From the NCBI GenBank assembly GCA_023417315.1, contig JAEZFW010000058.1, positions 1 through 47,330 on the forward strand: a stretch of 47,330 nt of DNA, in the 5' to 3' direction. This DNA comes from Pseudomonadota bacterium (GTDB lineage: Bacteria; Pseudomonadota; Gammaproteobacteria; Steroidobacterales; Steroidobacteraceae). The translations under genes were made by a program, and so were the position numbers. The notes beneath the pieces were generated by a model. That model made no database searches. It worked only from the letters and a program-made list of their open reading frames with translations, and had not been told where the DNA came from. Below are positions 33,301 to 41,908 of the stretch, in pieces; the stretch's first letter is position 1; each line of letters begins with the position of its first letter.

Positions 33301-33430
33301 GCTCTTGGCCGCTCGCTCGCGCGTACGTGGACCTGGAGCGGTGCACGATGCGAGAGCAAAGCGTCCGACCATCGACGATTGCAGATCGAGCGCGCCCAAG
33401 CGCGCGTGCCAATAACACGAGCAAAGCATT

Positions 33431-34435
33431 TTGGACGCAAGCACATTCTGGATAGTCGCGATCACCCTGGCGCTGGGGTTGTACCTGCTCATCGACGACC
33501 TCGTCGTGTCGACAGGACGCAAGACGAGATCCGCGCCGCCGCACCTCGCGCCGAAGAGCATCCGTGCGATGCGGTGGGTGTTGTTGATCCTCGGCGTGCT
33601 GACCGTGCGCACCCTCGCGAAGCGTAACGCACTCGACTTCAGCCTCGTGTTGGTGCTGGCCACCTTCGTCACCGGGTTGATCTGGGCGATCGATTCGATT
33701 TGGCTCAAGCCAAAGCGCCGGGCACTCGCTTCATCCCTAGGCAGGGCCGAAACGGACTCGGCTTTCTCCCAACCTCTGAGCGCCGAGTATGCGAAGTCCT
33801 TCTTCCCGGTGATCTTGATCGTCCTGATCATTCGCTCGTTCCTGTTCGAGCCGTTTCGTATTCCGTCGGACTCGATGATGCCCACTTTGCTCGACGGCGA
33901 TTTCATCTTCGTGAGCAAGTTCGCTTATGGATTGCGCCTACCCGTCGTGCATCACAAGATCGTTTCGACGGGTGAGCCGAAACGCGGAGATGTCATCGTG
34001 TTTCGATTGCCTTCGGATCCGGCGACGAATTACATCAAGCGCCTCGTCGGTCTGCCTGGGGATCACATCCAAGTTCGCGGGCGCCAGCTGTACGTCAACG
34101 GGTCGCTCATCCCGCTGCAGATCAATGGCGCTTACCAAGGCCCGCGAAACGAGGGCCCGCACGCGAATGCGCTCATCGGCACGGAGTTCTTGGACGGGGT
34201 CGAGCACGAGGTCCTGTACATCCCGAGTAGACCGACGTCCGACTTCGAAGCGATCGTGCCGGCCGGGCATTTTTTCTTCATGGGCGACAATCGCGACAAC
34301 AGCCGAGATAGCCGTTACCCCGATGTCGGCTTCGTCCCAGAACGTAATCTCGTGGGCAAAGCCGTGCGGATCTGGCTGAATTGGGACCTGCCTTCTGCGC
34401 CGATTTGGGATCGAATCGGCAATCCGATCCGGTAG
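33431..34435 (+). CDS. lepB: Signal peptidase I (LepB)
   Basis: Cleaves Sec and Tat signal peptides from exported proteins at the inner membrane. About 334 aa from TTG 33431. Two membrane segments near the N-terminus (residues ~4-22 and ~49-78), a cytoplasmic loop, then the catalytic Ser in FRIPSDSMMPTLLDGDF and the catalytic Lys in NYIKRLVGLPGD. The C-terminal GDNRDNSRDSR is the family signature. A GC hairpin GCGCGC-CCAA-GCGCGC (33390-33405) sits just before the start, where a ribosome-binding site should be; no clear one is seen. Confidence 0.95.
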   Translation: MDASTFWIVAITLALGLYLLIDDLVVSTGRKTRSAPPHLAPKSIRAMRWVLLILGVLTVRTLAKRNALDFSLVLVLATFVTGLIWAIDSIWLKPKRRALASSLGRAETDSAFSQPLSAEYAKSFFPVILIVLIIRSFLFEPFRIPSDSMMPTLLDGDFIFVSKFAYGLRLPVVHHKIVSTGEPKRGDVIVFRLPSDPATNYIKRLVGLPGDHIQVRGRQLYVNGSLIPLQINGAYQGPRNEGPHANALIGTEFLDGVEHEVLYIPSRPTSDFEAIVPAGHFFFMGDNRDNSRDSRYPDVGFVPERNLVGKAVRIWLNWDLPSAPIWDRIGNPIR

Positions 34436-34555
34436 AGACGGTAGACTGTGGCCTCTAGGCTGTCGGACATAATAGAAGCCGTTGCCGTCCAAGCGGCCAT
34501 CGGCGGCGTCCGTCCAGCCGGCAGGGTGCAGTCGTAGAAGACACAGGAGTTTGTG

Positions 34556-34921
34556 ATGCGTGCTCGGCAGCGTGGCGCAACTTTCATCGGCATGGTGGTG
34601 ATTCTCGCGATTCTCGGATTCGGCCTGTATGCCGGGATTCGGCTTACGCCTCTGTACTTTGAGTACATGGCCGTGGCGCGGGCGATGGAGCAGACCGCGA
34701 AAGAGAACAAGGGGAACCCGACCAGTCCGCCGCAATTGCGTACGGCGCTGGATCGCCGCTGGACCATCGAGGACATCAAGAGCATTCAACCCAAGGACAT
34801 CGAGATCAAGCGCAGCGGTGCCGGCTACACGATGCGTGCAGCGTATGAAGCGCGGGCGCCATTCGTGGCCAACGTGTCATTGCTGGTCGATTTCGACAAA
34901 TCGGTGCTGGTATCGCAGTGA
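34556..34921 (+). CDS. DUF4845 membrane protein
   Basis: A 121 aa protein from ATG 34556, with AGGAG 8 nt upstream (GTG 34553 is also in frame). It has one N-terminal helix (TFIGMVVILAILGFGLYAGI) preceded by basic RARQRG, like a pilin-type signal anchor, then a small domain with AMEQTAKENKGNP and RRWTIEDIKSIQPKDIEIK. Proteins of this family regularly lie between lepB and rnc. Function unknown. Confidence 0.85.
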   Translation: MRARQRGATFIGMVVILAILGFGLYAGIRLTPLYFEYMAVARAMEQTAKENKGNPTSPPQLRTALDRRWTIEDIKSIQPKDIEIKRSGAGYTMRAAYEARAPFVANVSLLVDFDKSVLVSQ

Positions 34922-34951
34922 CGGCTCGCGCATCGTGATCGGGACTTCGGA

Positions 34952-35647
34952 GTGAAAACAGCGGTCGAGTGGCAACGTGACGCGCTCGGTTACGAGTGTC
35001 GAGATCCCGCTCTGCTCGAGGCGGCGCTCACACACCGCAGCGCGGGCGGACCGCATAACGAACGGCTCGAGTTCCTCGGCGACGCGGTTCTGAACTGTGT
35101 GGTCGCCATGCTCGTCTTCAGGGAGTTTGGGGCGGCCGACGAGGGCGATCTGTCGCGCTTCCGATCGAGCCTGGTCAGTGGCGAGGCGCTCGCTGTGGTC
35201 GCGGCCGAGATCGGTCTGGGCGACCAGTTACGCTTAGGCTCGGGCGAGCTCAAGTCCGGCGGCTTTCGCCGCAAGTCCATCCTCGCAGACACGCTGGAGG
35301 CACTGTTCGGCGCGATCTATCTCGACGGCGGCTTCGATGCCGCAGCGCAGGTGATCGAGCGTCTATTCGTGACCCGTTTGGATCGTCTTCCGAGCGCGGC
35401 CGAACTCAAGGATCCGAAAACGCGTTTACAAGAGAGCCTCCAGGCCCGAGGATTGCCCCTGCCGAGCTATGTCGTCGAGTTCGTTTCGGGCGAGGCGCAC
35501 AGTCAGGTGTTTCAAGTGAGTTGCGCAGTGGATGCATTGGGACTGAGAACGCACGCGTCGGGCGCAAGTCGAAGACGCGCGGAGCAGGCTGCTGCGCAAC
35601 TCATGTTGGAAAAACTTCAAGCACCAGCAGATCCCATCACCTCGTGA
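34952..35647 (+). CDS. rnc: Ribonuclease III
   Basis: Cuts double-stranded RNA in rRNA processing and mRNA decay. About 231 aa from GTG 34952. The signature ERLEFLGDAVL lies in the catalytic domain, with DTLEALFGAIYLDGG carrying the second metal-binding acidic residues, then a double-stranded RNA-binding domain (KTRLQESLQARGLPLPSY onward). The stop overlaps the era GTG start. Confidence 0.97.
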   Translation: MKTAVEWQRDALGYECRDPALLEAALTHRSAGGPHNERLEFLGDAVLNCVVAMLVFREFGAADEGDLSRFRSSLVSGEALAVVAAEIGLGDQLRLGSGELKSGGFRRKSILADTLEALFGAIYLDGGFDAAAQVIERLFVTRLDRLPSAAELKDPKTRLQESLQARGLPLPSYVVEFVSGEAHSQVFQVSCAVDALGLRTHASGASRRRAEQAAAQLMLEKLQAPADPITS

Positions 35648-36558
35648 CGCAATCATCCGCACCGCAGGGCGAATCGTATCGCTGCGGCTTCGCTGCCCTC
35701 GTAGGGCGGCCCAACGTAGGCAAGTCGACGCTGTTGAACGCGCTCTTGGGGCACAAGATCAGCATCGTCACCCCCAAGCCGCAGACAACTCGTCACCGCA
35801 TCCTCGGCATCCTCACGCGGCCGTTCGCGCAGATCGTGTTCGTCGATACACCCGGCTTGCACGCTGGCGGACGACGCGCGATGAACAGGCACATGAACCG
35901 TGCGGCACTTGCGTCGCTGCAGGACGCCGATGTGAATATATTCGTCGTGGAGGCACTGCGTTGGACCGACGAAGATCAGCGCGTGCTCGATGAGCTCACG
36001 AAGCAGGGACGACCGATCATCTTGATCTTGAACAAGGTCGACAAAGTGTTCCCCAAGGAGCGCCTGCTGCCGTTCATCGAGGAGATGTCGCGGCGAGCTC
36101 GTTTCGAAGAGCTCATGCCGGTCTCCGCGCTGAAGGGCGCGCAGATCGATGCACTGCCTGAGATCATCGCTCGCTACCTGCCTGAATCGCCCCCGCATTT
36201 TCCAGCTGACCAGATCACCGATCGCGGGCTCGAGTTCCAGGCCGCGGAGATCGTTCGCGAGAAGCTCACGTTGCGACTGCGACAGGAGCTGCCTTACGGG
36301 CTCACCGTGGGCATCGAGCAGTTCAAGGAGGAAGACGGGCGGCTATTAGTAAACGCCGTGATCTGGGTGGAGCGCAACGGACAGAAGGCCATCGTCATCG
36401 GCCACGGCGGCGAACAGTTGAAGGAAGTCGGCCGCTCGGCTCGCATCGAAATGTCTGAGCGCTTCGGCCAGCCCGTGCACCTCGAGTTGTGGGTCAAGGT
36501 GAAAGAGAACTGGTCGGATAACGAAGCCGCCCTCAAGCAGCTCGGCTATGAGATCTAG
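35644..36558 (+). CDS. era: GTPase Era
   Basis: Binds 16S rRNA 3' end and aids 30S maturation. The start GTG at 35644 overlaps the rnc stop (GTGA) and gives 304 aa. G motifs: VGRPNVGKST, DTPGLH and LNKVDKV. The C-terminal KH domain has VWVERNGQKAIVIGHGGEQLKEVG. An inverted-repeat element starts 6 bp after the stop. Confidence 0.97.
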   Translation: MTQSSAPQGESYRCGFAALVGRPNVGKSTLLNALLGHKISIVTPKPQTTRHRILGILTRPFAQIVFVDTPGLHAGGRRAMNRHMNRAALASLQDADVNIFVVEALRWTDEDQRVLDELTKQGRPIILILNKVDKVFPKERLLPFIEEMSRRARFEELMPVSALKGAQIDALPEIIARYLPESPPHFPADQITDRGLEFQAAEIVREKLTLRLRQELPYGLTVGIEQFKEEDGRLLVNAVIWVERNGQKAIVIGHGGEQLKEVGRSARIEMSERFGQPVHLELWVKVKENWSDNEAALKQLGYEI

Positions 36559-36564
36559 CCTCGC

Positions 36565-36672
36565 AAGTGACTGAGTGACGAGGTGACGAAGTCAAAGCAA
36601 GATACTGCCTCAGCAGCGCGCGAGCGCTAAAGTTGGCGCTTCTGACTTCGTCACTCCGTCACCTCGTCACTT
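36565..36672. repeat. Word-built inverted repeat (GTGACGAR)
   Basis: Arm 1 (36565-36594) carries GTGACTGA, GTGACGAG, GTGACGAA. Arm 2 (36643-36672) is the reverse complement with about 25 of 30 positions matching. The loop is 48 bp and holds a GCGCGCGAGCGC stretch. It fills the gap between era and recO and uses the same word as the elements flanking prfB. Confidence 0.9.
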
Positions 36673-36685
36673 GGCGTTAGCTCAC

Positions 36686-37414
36686 ATGCGAACGCATCTC
36701 CAGCCCGCCTACGTTCTGCATCATCGGCCTTATCGAGATACGAGCCGAATACTCGAGCTGTTCACGCGCGAGCACGGGCGCGTGTGCGTGTTCGCGCGCG
36801 GTGCGCGCGGCGGGCGCAAAGGAACCGCCTCGTTGTCTTCCATGCTGCAGCCGTTCAACAGAGTGCTCGTCTCGTGGAGCGGGCGGGGGGAAGCTGGTCA
36901 GCTCACGGCCGCGGAATTCGACGGGCCCGTATCGGGGATGCCTGCTACGCAGCTCGTGAACGGCTTCTATCTGAATGAACTATTGCTGAAACTCTTCGCG
37001 CGTCACGATCCTCATCAAGACGTTTTCGATCTATACGCACATACGGTCGAAACATTGAAGGTCAGCGCATCACCCCTCGCGCACCTCCGAGTGTTCGAGA
37101 AGCGGTTGCTCGATCTACTCGGGTATGGATTGGCCCTCGAACGCGAGAGCAGCGGCGAGCCGCTGGAAGAGACGGCCATGTACCACTATCGAATCGAGCA
37201 CGGCGCCACCCGAGCGCTCGATGTGGCTGAGGGGAACCTGATCTTCGCGGGTTCCACCCTGCTTGCGCTGGCCCGAGAAGATCTCGCAGATCCGGGAGTC
37301 TGCATCGAGGCGCGCAGATTATTGCGCGCCGCGCTCGATCGCATCCTGGATGGGCAGGAGCTCAAGACTCGGGAAGTCATGCTCGCTCTGCGTCGAGGCC
37401 GCGAAAAGCTCTAG
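36686..37414 (+). CDS. recO: DNA repair protein RecO
   Basis: Works with RecR (and RecF) to load RecA on gapped DNA. The ATG at 36686 gives 242 aa. The N-terminal OB fold has AYVLHHRPYRDTSRILELFTREHGRV, then FARGARGGRKG and a helical C-terminal part (YLNELLLKLFARHDPHQDVFDLY). No zinc-finger cysteines are present, as in many gammaproteobacterial RecO proteins. Confidence 0.94.
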   Translation: MRTHLQPAYVLHHRPYRDTSRILELFTREHGRVCVFARGARGGRKGTASLSSMLQPFNRVLVSWSGRGEAGQLTAAEFDGPVSGMPATQLVNGFYLNELLLKLFARHDPHQDVFDLYAHTVETLKVSASPLAHLRVFEKRLLDLLGYGLALERESSGEPLEETAMYHYRIEHGATRALDVAEGNLIFAGSTLLALAREDLADPGVCIEARRLLRAALDRILDGQELKTREVMLALRRGREKL

Positions 37415-37444
37415 AGTCCCTTCGATCCGCCTCCTAAGCCGAAG

Positions 37445-37473
37445 TTAACGGTCGATCGGCCTCCTGTTACCAT
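37445..37473 (+). promoter_or_regulatory. Candidate promoter for pdxJ
   Basis: TTAACG (37445-37450), 17 bp spacer, TACCAT (37468-37473), each four of six matches to sigma-70 consensus. A direct repeat TCGATC(C/G)GCCTCCT at 37422-37435 and 37452-37465 overlaps it, about three helical turns apart, and might be an operator. Confidence 0.35.
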
Positions 37474-37514
37474 GCGGGCTCTCAATCCTGCCCACCGTCT
37501 TTACCTATAAGGCC

Positions 37515-38261
37515 ATGTCTTCTTTGCATCTCGGCGTGAATGTCGATCACGTTGCAACCCTTCGTCAGGCGCGTGGTACGCGCTATCCCGACCCTCTGTT
37601 CGCTGCATTGCTCGCCGAGAAGGCGGGTGCGGACAGCATTACCGTCCATTTGAGGGAGGACCGCCGACACATTCAGGATCGTGATGTCCGCCTGTGCAAA
37701 GAAGCGCTCCAGACGCGAGTGAATCTCGAGATGGCGGCGACGGACGAGATGGTGCGCATTGCGTGCGAGGTCCGACCTTCGGATTGCTGTCTCGTCCCGG
37801 AGAGACGTGCCGAGATCACGACGGAAGGAGGGCTCGACGTTGCGGGACAACGCGCCTCTCTGCAGCCGATGATCGAGAAGCTCACCGCCGCTGGCATTCG
37901 AGTCTCCTTGTTCATCGATCCGGACGAGAAACAGATCGACGCGGCAGTGGCGGTCGGTGCGCCTGTCGTCGAATTGCACACGGGCGCCTATGCCGATGCG
38001 CATGGACCGGAGCAGGCAAGAGAGCTCAATCGTGTGCGACAAGCCGCTCGGTATGGCGCCAGTCGCGGACTGACAGTGCACGCAGGGCACGGGCTCAACT
38101 ATCACAACGTCGGTGCGATCGCCGCGATCACCGAAATCGTCGAGCTGAACATCGGACATGCGATAGTGGCGCGCGCAGTGATCGACGGAATGGCGGCAGC
38201 GGTCGCCGAGATGAAGCGGCTCATGTTGGAAGCGCGGACCAAAGCCGCGGAGCGCGCATGA
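37515..38261 (+). CDS. pdxJ: Pyridoxine 5'-phosphate synthase PdxJ
   Basis: Condenses deoxyxylulose-5-phosphate with 3-amino-2-oxopropyl phosphate, the ring-closing step of vitamin B6 synthesis. The 248 aa product starts MSSLHLGVNVDHVATLRQARG and has ITVHLREDRRHIQDRDV, NLEMAAT, ELHTGAYAD and TVHAGHGLNYHNV. Overlaps acpS by ATGA. The recO-pdxJ-acpS order is standard. Confidence 0.97.
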   Translation: MSSLHLGVNVDHVATLRQARGTRYPDPLFAALLAEKAGADSITVHLREDRRHIQDRDVRLCKEALQTRVNLEMAATDEMVRIACEVRPSDCCLVPERRAEITTEGGLDVAGQRASLQPMIEKLTAAGIRVSLFIDPDEKQIDAAVAVGAPVVELHTGAYADAHGPEQARELNRVRQAARYGASRGLTVHAGHGLNYHNVGAIAAITEIVELNIGHAIVARAVIDGMAAAVAEMKRLMLEARTKAAERA

Positions 38262-38641
38262 TCTTCGGTATCGGAACGGATGTCGTGCAACTCGAGCGCA
38301 TCAAGAGTGTCTACGAGCGGCACGCCGAGCGATTCGTCGAGCGGCTGCTGCTGCCTGAAGAAGAACGAGCATTTCGCGCCACCCGCCGGCCGGAGCGCTT
38401 TCTCGCAATGCGCTTCGCTGCCAAGGAGGCGATCGTCAAAGCGATGGGTACCGGCTTCGCTCACGGCATGTGGATTCGAGATTCCGGATTCATGCAGAAC
38501 GCTTGGGGGCGACCGGAAATTATTTGGTCGGATCGCGGCCGAGCCATGTGCGAGAAGCTCGGCATCGGAGAAGGACACATCACGCTTACGGACGAGGCTG
38601 GTCTCATTGTCGCGGTTGCCGTTTTGATGAGAAGGGGATAG
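38258..38641 (+). CDS. acpS: Holo-[acyl-carrier-protein] synthase
   Basis: Moves 4'-phosphopantetheine from CoA to acyl carrier protein. The 127 aa protein has IFGIGTDVVQLERI at the N-terminus (metal-binding Asp) and RFAAKEAIVKAMGTG (Glu of the second site). The TAG stop lies inside the left arm of an inverted-repeat element. Confidence 0.96.
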   Translation: MIFGIGTDVVQLERIKSVYERHAERFVERLLLPEEERAFRATRRPERFLAMRFAAKEAIVKAMGTGFAHGMWIRDSGFMQNAWGRPEIIWSDRGRAMCEKLGIGEGHITLTDEAGLIVAVAVLMRRG

Positions 38642-38740
38642 TGACTCGGGGGAAGGGGGTCGTCAGAATCGCCCCTGGCTCCGCTGCAGAATCGTTCAAA
38701 GCCTTCTCGCGACCCCCGACCCCCCTATTCACGACCCCTA
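38634..38740. repeat. Inverted repeat of G-runs (GGGGGTCG)
   Basis: Arm 1 (38634-38662) alternates GGGG runs with ATAGTGACTC and GGGGGTCG. Arm 2 (38710-38740) carries CGACCCCC and ACGACCCC. The loop is 47 bp. It includes the last codons and stop of acpS and ends 4 bp before the next ATG, so the ribosome-binding site of the exonuclease gene falls in or beside arm 2. Confidence 0.8.
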
Positions 38741-38744
38741 GCCT

Positions 38745-39524
38745 ATGACCGTCTTCGTCTTCGATATTGAAACGATTCCTGACGTCGAGTTCGGTCGTCG
38801 ACTCTACGGGCTCGATGACTTGAGCGACAAGCAGGTCGGCTATGTCATGCAGGCGAAGCGGCGTGAGGAGTCCGGCTCGGAATTCTTGTCGTACGAGCAG
38901 CAACGCGTCGTCGCCATCTCGGTTGCGCTTCGTTCTCGCGACGTGTTCCGCGTGTGGTCTTTAGGTGACCCGAGCGCATCGGAGCCCGAGATCATTCAGC
39001 GCTTCTTCGACGGCATCGAAAAGTACACACCCGATTTGGTGTCGTGGAATGGGGGTGGATTCGATCTACCGGTCCTGCACTACCGAGCGATGCGCTACGG
39101 AATCGTCGCGCCTCGATATTGGGAAAGCGGTGATGAGGACCAAGCCTTCCGCTACAACAATTACTTGAATCGCTATCACACGCGGCATCTCGATCTCATG
39201 GACGTGCTCTCGAGCTTTCAGTCCCGAGCGCGCGTGGGATTGCAGGCGATGGCTTCATTGCTCGGCTTCCCTGGAAAGCTGGGAATGAGCGGCGACAAGG
39301 TGTGGGAGGCCTATCTCGATGGGCAAATCGAGCACATCCGGAATTATTGCGAGACGGACGTGCTGAACACCTACCTCGTGTTCTTGCGGTTCGAACTGAT
39401 TCGGGGTCGTTTGAATCGAGATGAATATTTTGTCGAGCTCGCGCGAGTGCGCGATACCTTGCGCGGCCAGCCGAAGCCACACTTTCAGGAATTCTTAGCC
39501 GCATGGCGGGAGCCGAACTGTTGA
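38745..39524 (+). CDS. PolB-type 3'-5' exonuclease (DEDDy)
   Basis: A 259 aa protein with a DEDDy exonuclease fold as in the proofreading domain of family B polymerases, but without a polymerase. Motif Exo I: VFVFDIETIPD; Exo II: VSWNGGGFDLPVL; Exo III: YCETDVLNTYLVFL (YxxxD). All catalytic acidic residues are present. It probably trims single-stranded DNA or RNA ends in repair. Overlaps rlmD by 22 bp. Confidence 0.88.
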   Translation: MTVFVFDIETIPDVEFGRRLYGLDDLSDKQVGYVMQAKRREESGSEFLSYEQQRVVAISVALRSRDVFRVWSLGDPSASEPEIIQRFFDGIEKYTPDLVSWNGGGFDLPVLHYRAMRYGIVAPRYWESGDEDQAFRYNNYLNRYHTRHLDLMDVLSSFQSRARVGLQAMASLLGFPGKLGMSGDKVWEAYLDGQIEHIRNYCETDVLNTYLVFLRFELIRGRLNRDEYFVELARVRDTLRGQPKPHFQEFLAAWREPNC

Positions 39525-40852
39525 GGAATAGAGCTCGAAGCGCGGCGCAGGCGGTACCCGCCGTCGCGGAGATCACAGATCTCGACCACGAAGGAAGAGG
39601 CGTGGCTCACGTAGACGGCAAGGCCGTTTTCATCGATGACGCCTTGCCGGGAGAGCGCGTCGAATGGCGCCGTCTCAAAGCGACCCGGACCTTCGATGAG
39701 GGACGGTTGCTCAATCTCTTGGAATCCTCGCCCCATCGCGTTGCGCCGGAGTGTCCGCACTTCGGCGTGTGCGGCGGTTGCGTCTTGCAGCATTTGTCCG
39801 CGGAACACCAGATCGGGTTCAAGCAGCGACAACTCATCGATGCGCTCTCGCGCATCGGACAAGTGCAGCCCGCCCAGGTGTTAGAGCCGCTACAAGGCCC
39901 GCAGTGGCACTATCGACGCCGTGCGAGGCTAGCGGCACGTTGGGTGCCGAACAAGCAGCGCACCGTGGTGGGCTTCAGAGAGCGAAGCACGTCGTTCATC
40001 GCGTTTCTGAAAGGATGCTGGGTGCTCGCCGAGCCGATCGCGAGTCTCATCGATCCGCTTTCTGAGTTGATCAGCAAGCTCACCGTCCGAGCACGAGTGC
40101 CGCAGATCGAGATCGCCGTGGCAGACACGGCAACCGCACTCGTCATCCGAGTCCTCGATGCGCTCACGCCCGAAGATCTTGCCCAGCTTCACGCATTCGA
40201 GCGGATGCATCGTGTGGAGATCTACTTGCAACCCGGTGGATACGAGACCGTGGCGCCCCTCTCGGGTGTCGCGACTCCCTTGGAATACTCGCTGCCGAAG
40301 TTCGATGTCACGATCCGGTTCGCTCCGACCGACTTCGTGCAGATCAACGGCGAGTTGAACAAGCTCATGATCGAGCGTGCGATCGAGTGGTTGGCGCCGA
40401 GACCCGAAGATCGAGTGCTCGATCTGTTCTGCGGACTCGGCAACTTCTCGCTGCCGATCGGGCGCAGCGGGGCTCATGTCACGGCAATCGAAGGGGAGTC
40501 AGGCCTCGTGGCGCGTGCGCGGGAGAATGCGGAGCGCAATGGACTTGGGAATGTCGAGTTCCACGTCGCGGACCTATTCGATGCCGCGATCCGTGATCAT
40601 CGCTGGGCAAGGAGCACGTACGACAAGATCTTATTGGATCCGCCGCGTGCGGGCGCGCGAGAGGTGTTGCCGCTGATCGCGGACGCCGGCGCTCGCGTCG
40701 TGGTGTATGTGTCGTGTCATCCGGGAACTCTTGCGCGGGATGCAGGCATTCTAGTCAAAGAGCATGGCTTCTCGTTCGATGCAGCTGGCGTGATGGATAT
40801 GTTCCCGCACACCGCGCACGTGGAATCGATTGCAGTCTTCACGCGGAAGTGA
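39503..40852 (+). CDS. rlmD: 23S rRNA (uracil-1939-C5)-methyltransferase RlmD
   Basis: Methylates U1939 of 23S rRNA using SAM and an Fe-S cluster. The 449 aa product has a TRAM domain (about 20-72), cluster cysteines in CPHFGVCGGC plus KGCWV, the SAM motif VLDLFCGLGNFSLPIG, DPPRAGAREVL and the catalytic Cys in VVYVSCHPGTLARD. Overlaps the previous gene; nagZ follows 6 bp later. Confidence 0.95.
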   Translation: MAGAELLRNRARSAAQAVPAVAEITDLDHEGRGVAHVDGKAVFIDDALPGERVEWRRLKATRTFDEGRLLNLLESSPHRVAPECPHFGVCGGCVLQHLSAEHQIGFKQRQLIDALSRIGQVQPAQVLEPLQGPQWHYRRRARLAARWVPNKQRTVVGFRERSTSFIAFLKGCWVLAEPIASLIDPLSELISKLTVRARVPQIEIAVADTATALVIRVLDALTPEDLAQLHAFERMHRVEIYLQPGGYETVAPLSGVATPLEYSLPKFDVTIRFAPTDFVQINGELNKLMIERAIEWLAPRPEDRVLDLFCGLGNFSLPIGRSGAHVTAIEGESGLVARARENAERNGLGNVEFHVADLFDAAIRDHRWARSTYDKILLDPPRAGAREVLPLIADAGARVVVYVSCHPGTLARDAGILVKEHGFSFDAAGVMDMFPHTAHVESIAVFTRK

Positions 40853-40858
40853 TCTCAC

Positions 40859-41902
40859 ATGACGCTCGGACCCTTGATGATCGATGTGCAGGGGACGACT
40901 CTCACCCAAGAGGATCGCGAGCTGCTCGCGCACCCGCTCGTGGGTGCCGTCATCCTATTCACGCGCAATTTCGAAAGCGTCGAGCAACTGCAGCAGCTCG
41001 TCGCTGACGTTCGTTCGATCCGCACGCCGCCGCTGCTCGTGACCGTCGATCATGAGGGTGGACGCGTGCAGCGCTTTCGAAAGGGCTTCACCGTTTTGCC
41101 GGCGTTGCGGTTGATCGGGCATGAATACGACCTCGATGCCCATACGGGTCGACAGCTTGCTCGGCAGTGCGGTTGGCTCATGGCGGCTGAGCTGCGCGCC
41201 GTCGGCATCGACATGAGCTTCGCGCCGTGCGTCGATCTCGACTATGGTGTGAGCTCGGTGATCGGCGATCGAGCGTTCCATCGCGATCCACAAGCGGTGG
41301 CCGAGCTCGCAATTGCCTATATGGGTGGGATGCGGGAGGCAGGAATGGCCGCGACCGCTAAGCATTTCCCTGGTCATGGAGCCGTCGTCCCTGACTCGCA
41401 CGTGGCCATGCCCGTGGACCGCCGCCCTTTGGCCGACCTGGACGAGGATCTGTATCCGTATCGACGACTGATCGCGAATGGCCTGGCCTCCATCATGGCA
41501 GCCCACGTGATCTTCTCGGAGGTCGATGGAACGCCTGCCGGGTTCTCGCGACGATGGATGCAGCAGGAGTTGCGGGGGCAGCTCGGGTTCGACGGGGCGA
41601 TCTTCACAGATGACTTATCCATGGCCGGAGCCTCGGTGGTCGGGGGAGCCCTCGAGCGGGCGGAAGCGGCCCTGGAGGCGGGTTGCGATGTACTTTCTCT
41701 GTGCAACGATCGCAAAGGTGTGCTGCAAGTCATCGATTCTTTGCGAGGGAGCGGGGATGCTCTCAGTCAGGTGCGCATGGCCCGACTTCACGGAAAGCCG
41801 GGGCGATCCAGGGAAACCCTGTATGCCTCGGCCGAATGGCAGGCCTGCGATCGTGCCATCAAGGCTTGTATGGAGCGGCCTACGCTGCAGCTGAATGCTT
41901 GA
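40859..41902 (+). CDS. nagZ: Beta-N-acetylhexosaminidase NagZ
   Basis: Removes N-acetylglucosamine from anhydromuropeptides in cytoplasmic cell-wall recycling, which in many species also feeds AmpR signalling. The 347 aa glycoside hydrolase family 3 protein has PLMIDVQGTTLTQEDREL, the substrate-binding KHFPGHG with SH of the catalytic dyad in PDSHVAMPVD, and the nucleophile Asp in GAIFTDDLSMAGAS. Confidence 0.96.
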   Translation: MTLGPLMIDVQGTTLTQEDRELLAHPLVGAVILFTRNFESVEQLQQLVADVRSIRTPPLLVTVDHEGGRVQRFRKGFTVLPALRLIGHEYDLDAHTGRQLARQCGWLMAAELRAVGIDMSFAPCVDLDYGVSSVIGDRAFHRDPQAVAELAIAYMGGMREAGMAATAKHFPGHGAVVPDSHVAMPVDRRPLADLDEDLYPYRRLIANGLASIMAAHVIFSEVDGTPAGFSRRWMQQELRGQLGFDGAIFTDDLSMAGASVVGGALERAEAALEAGCDVLSLCNDRKGVLQVIDSLRGSGDALSQVRMARLHGKPGRSRETLYASAEWQACDRAIKACMERPTLQLNA

Positions 41903-41908
41903 TTCGTG

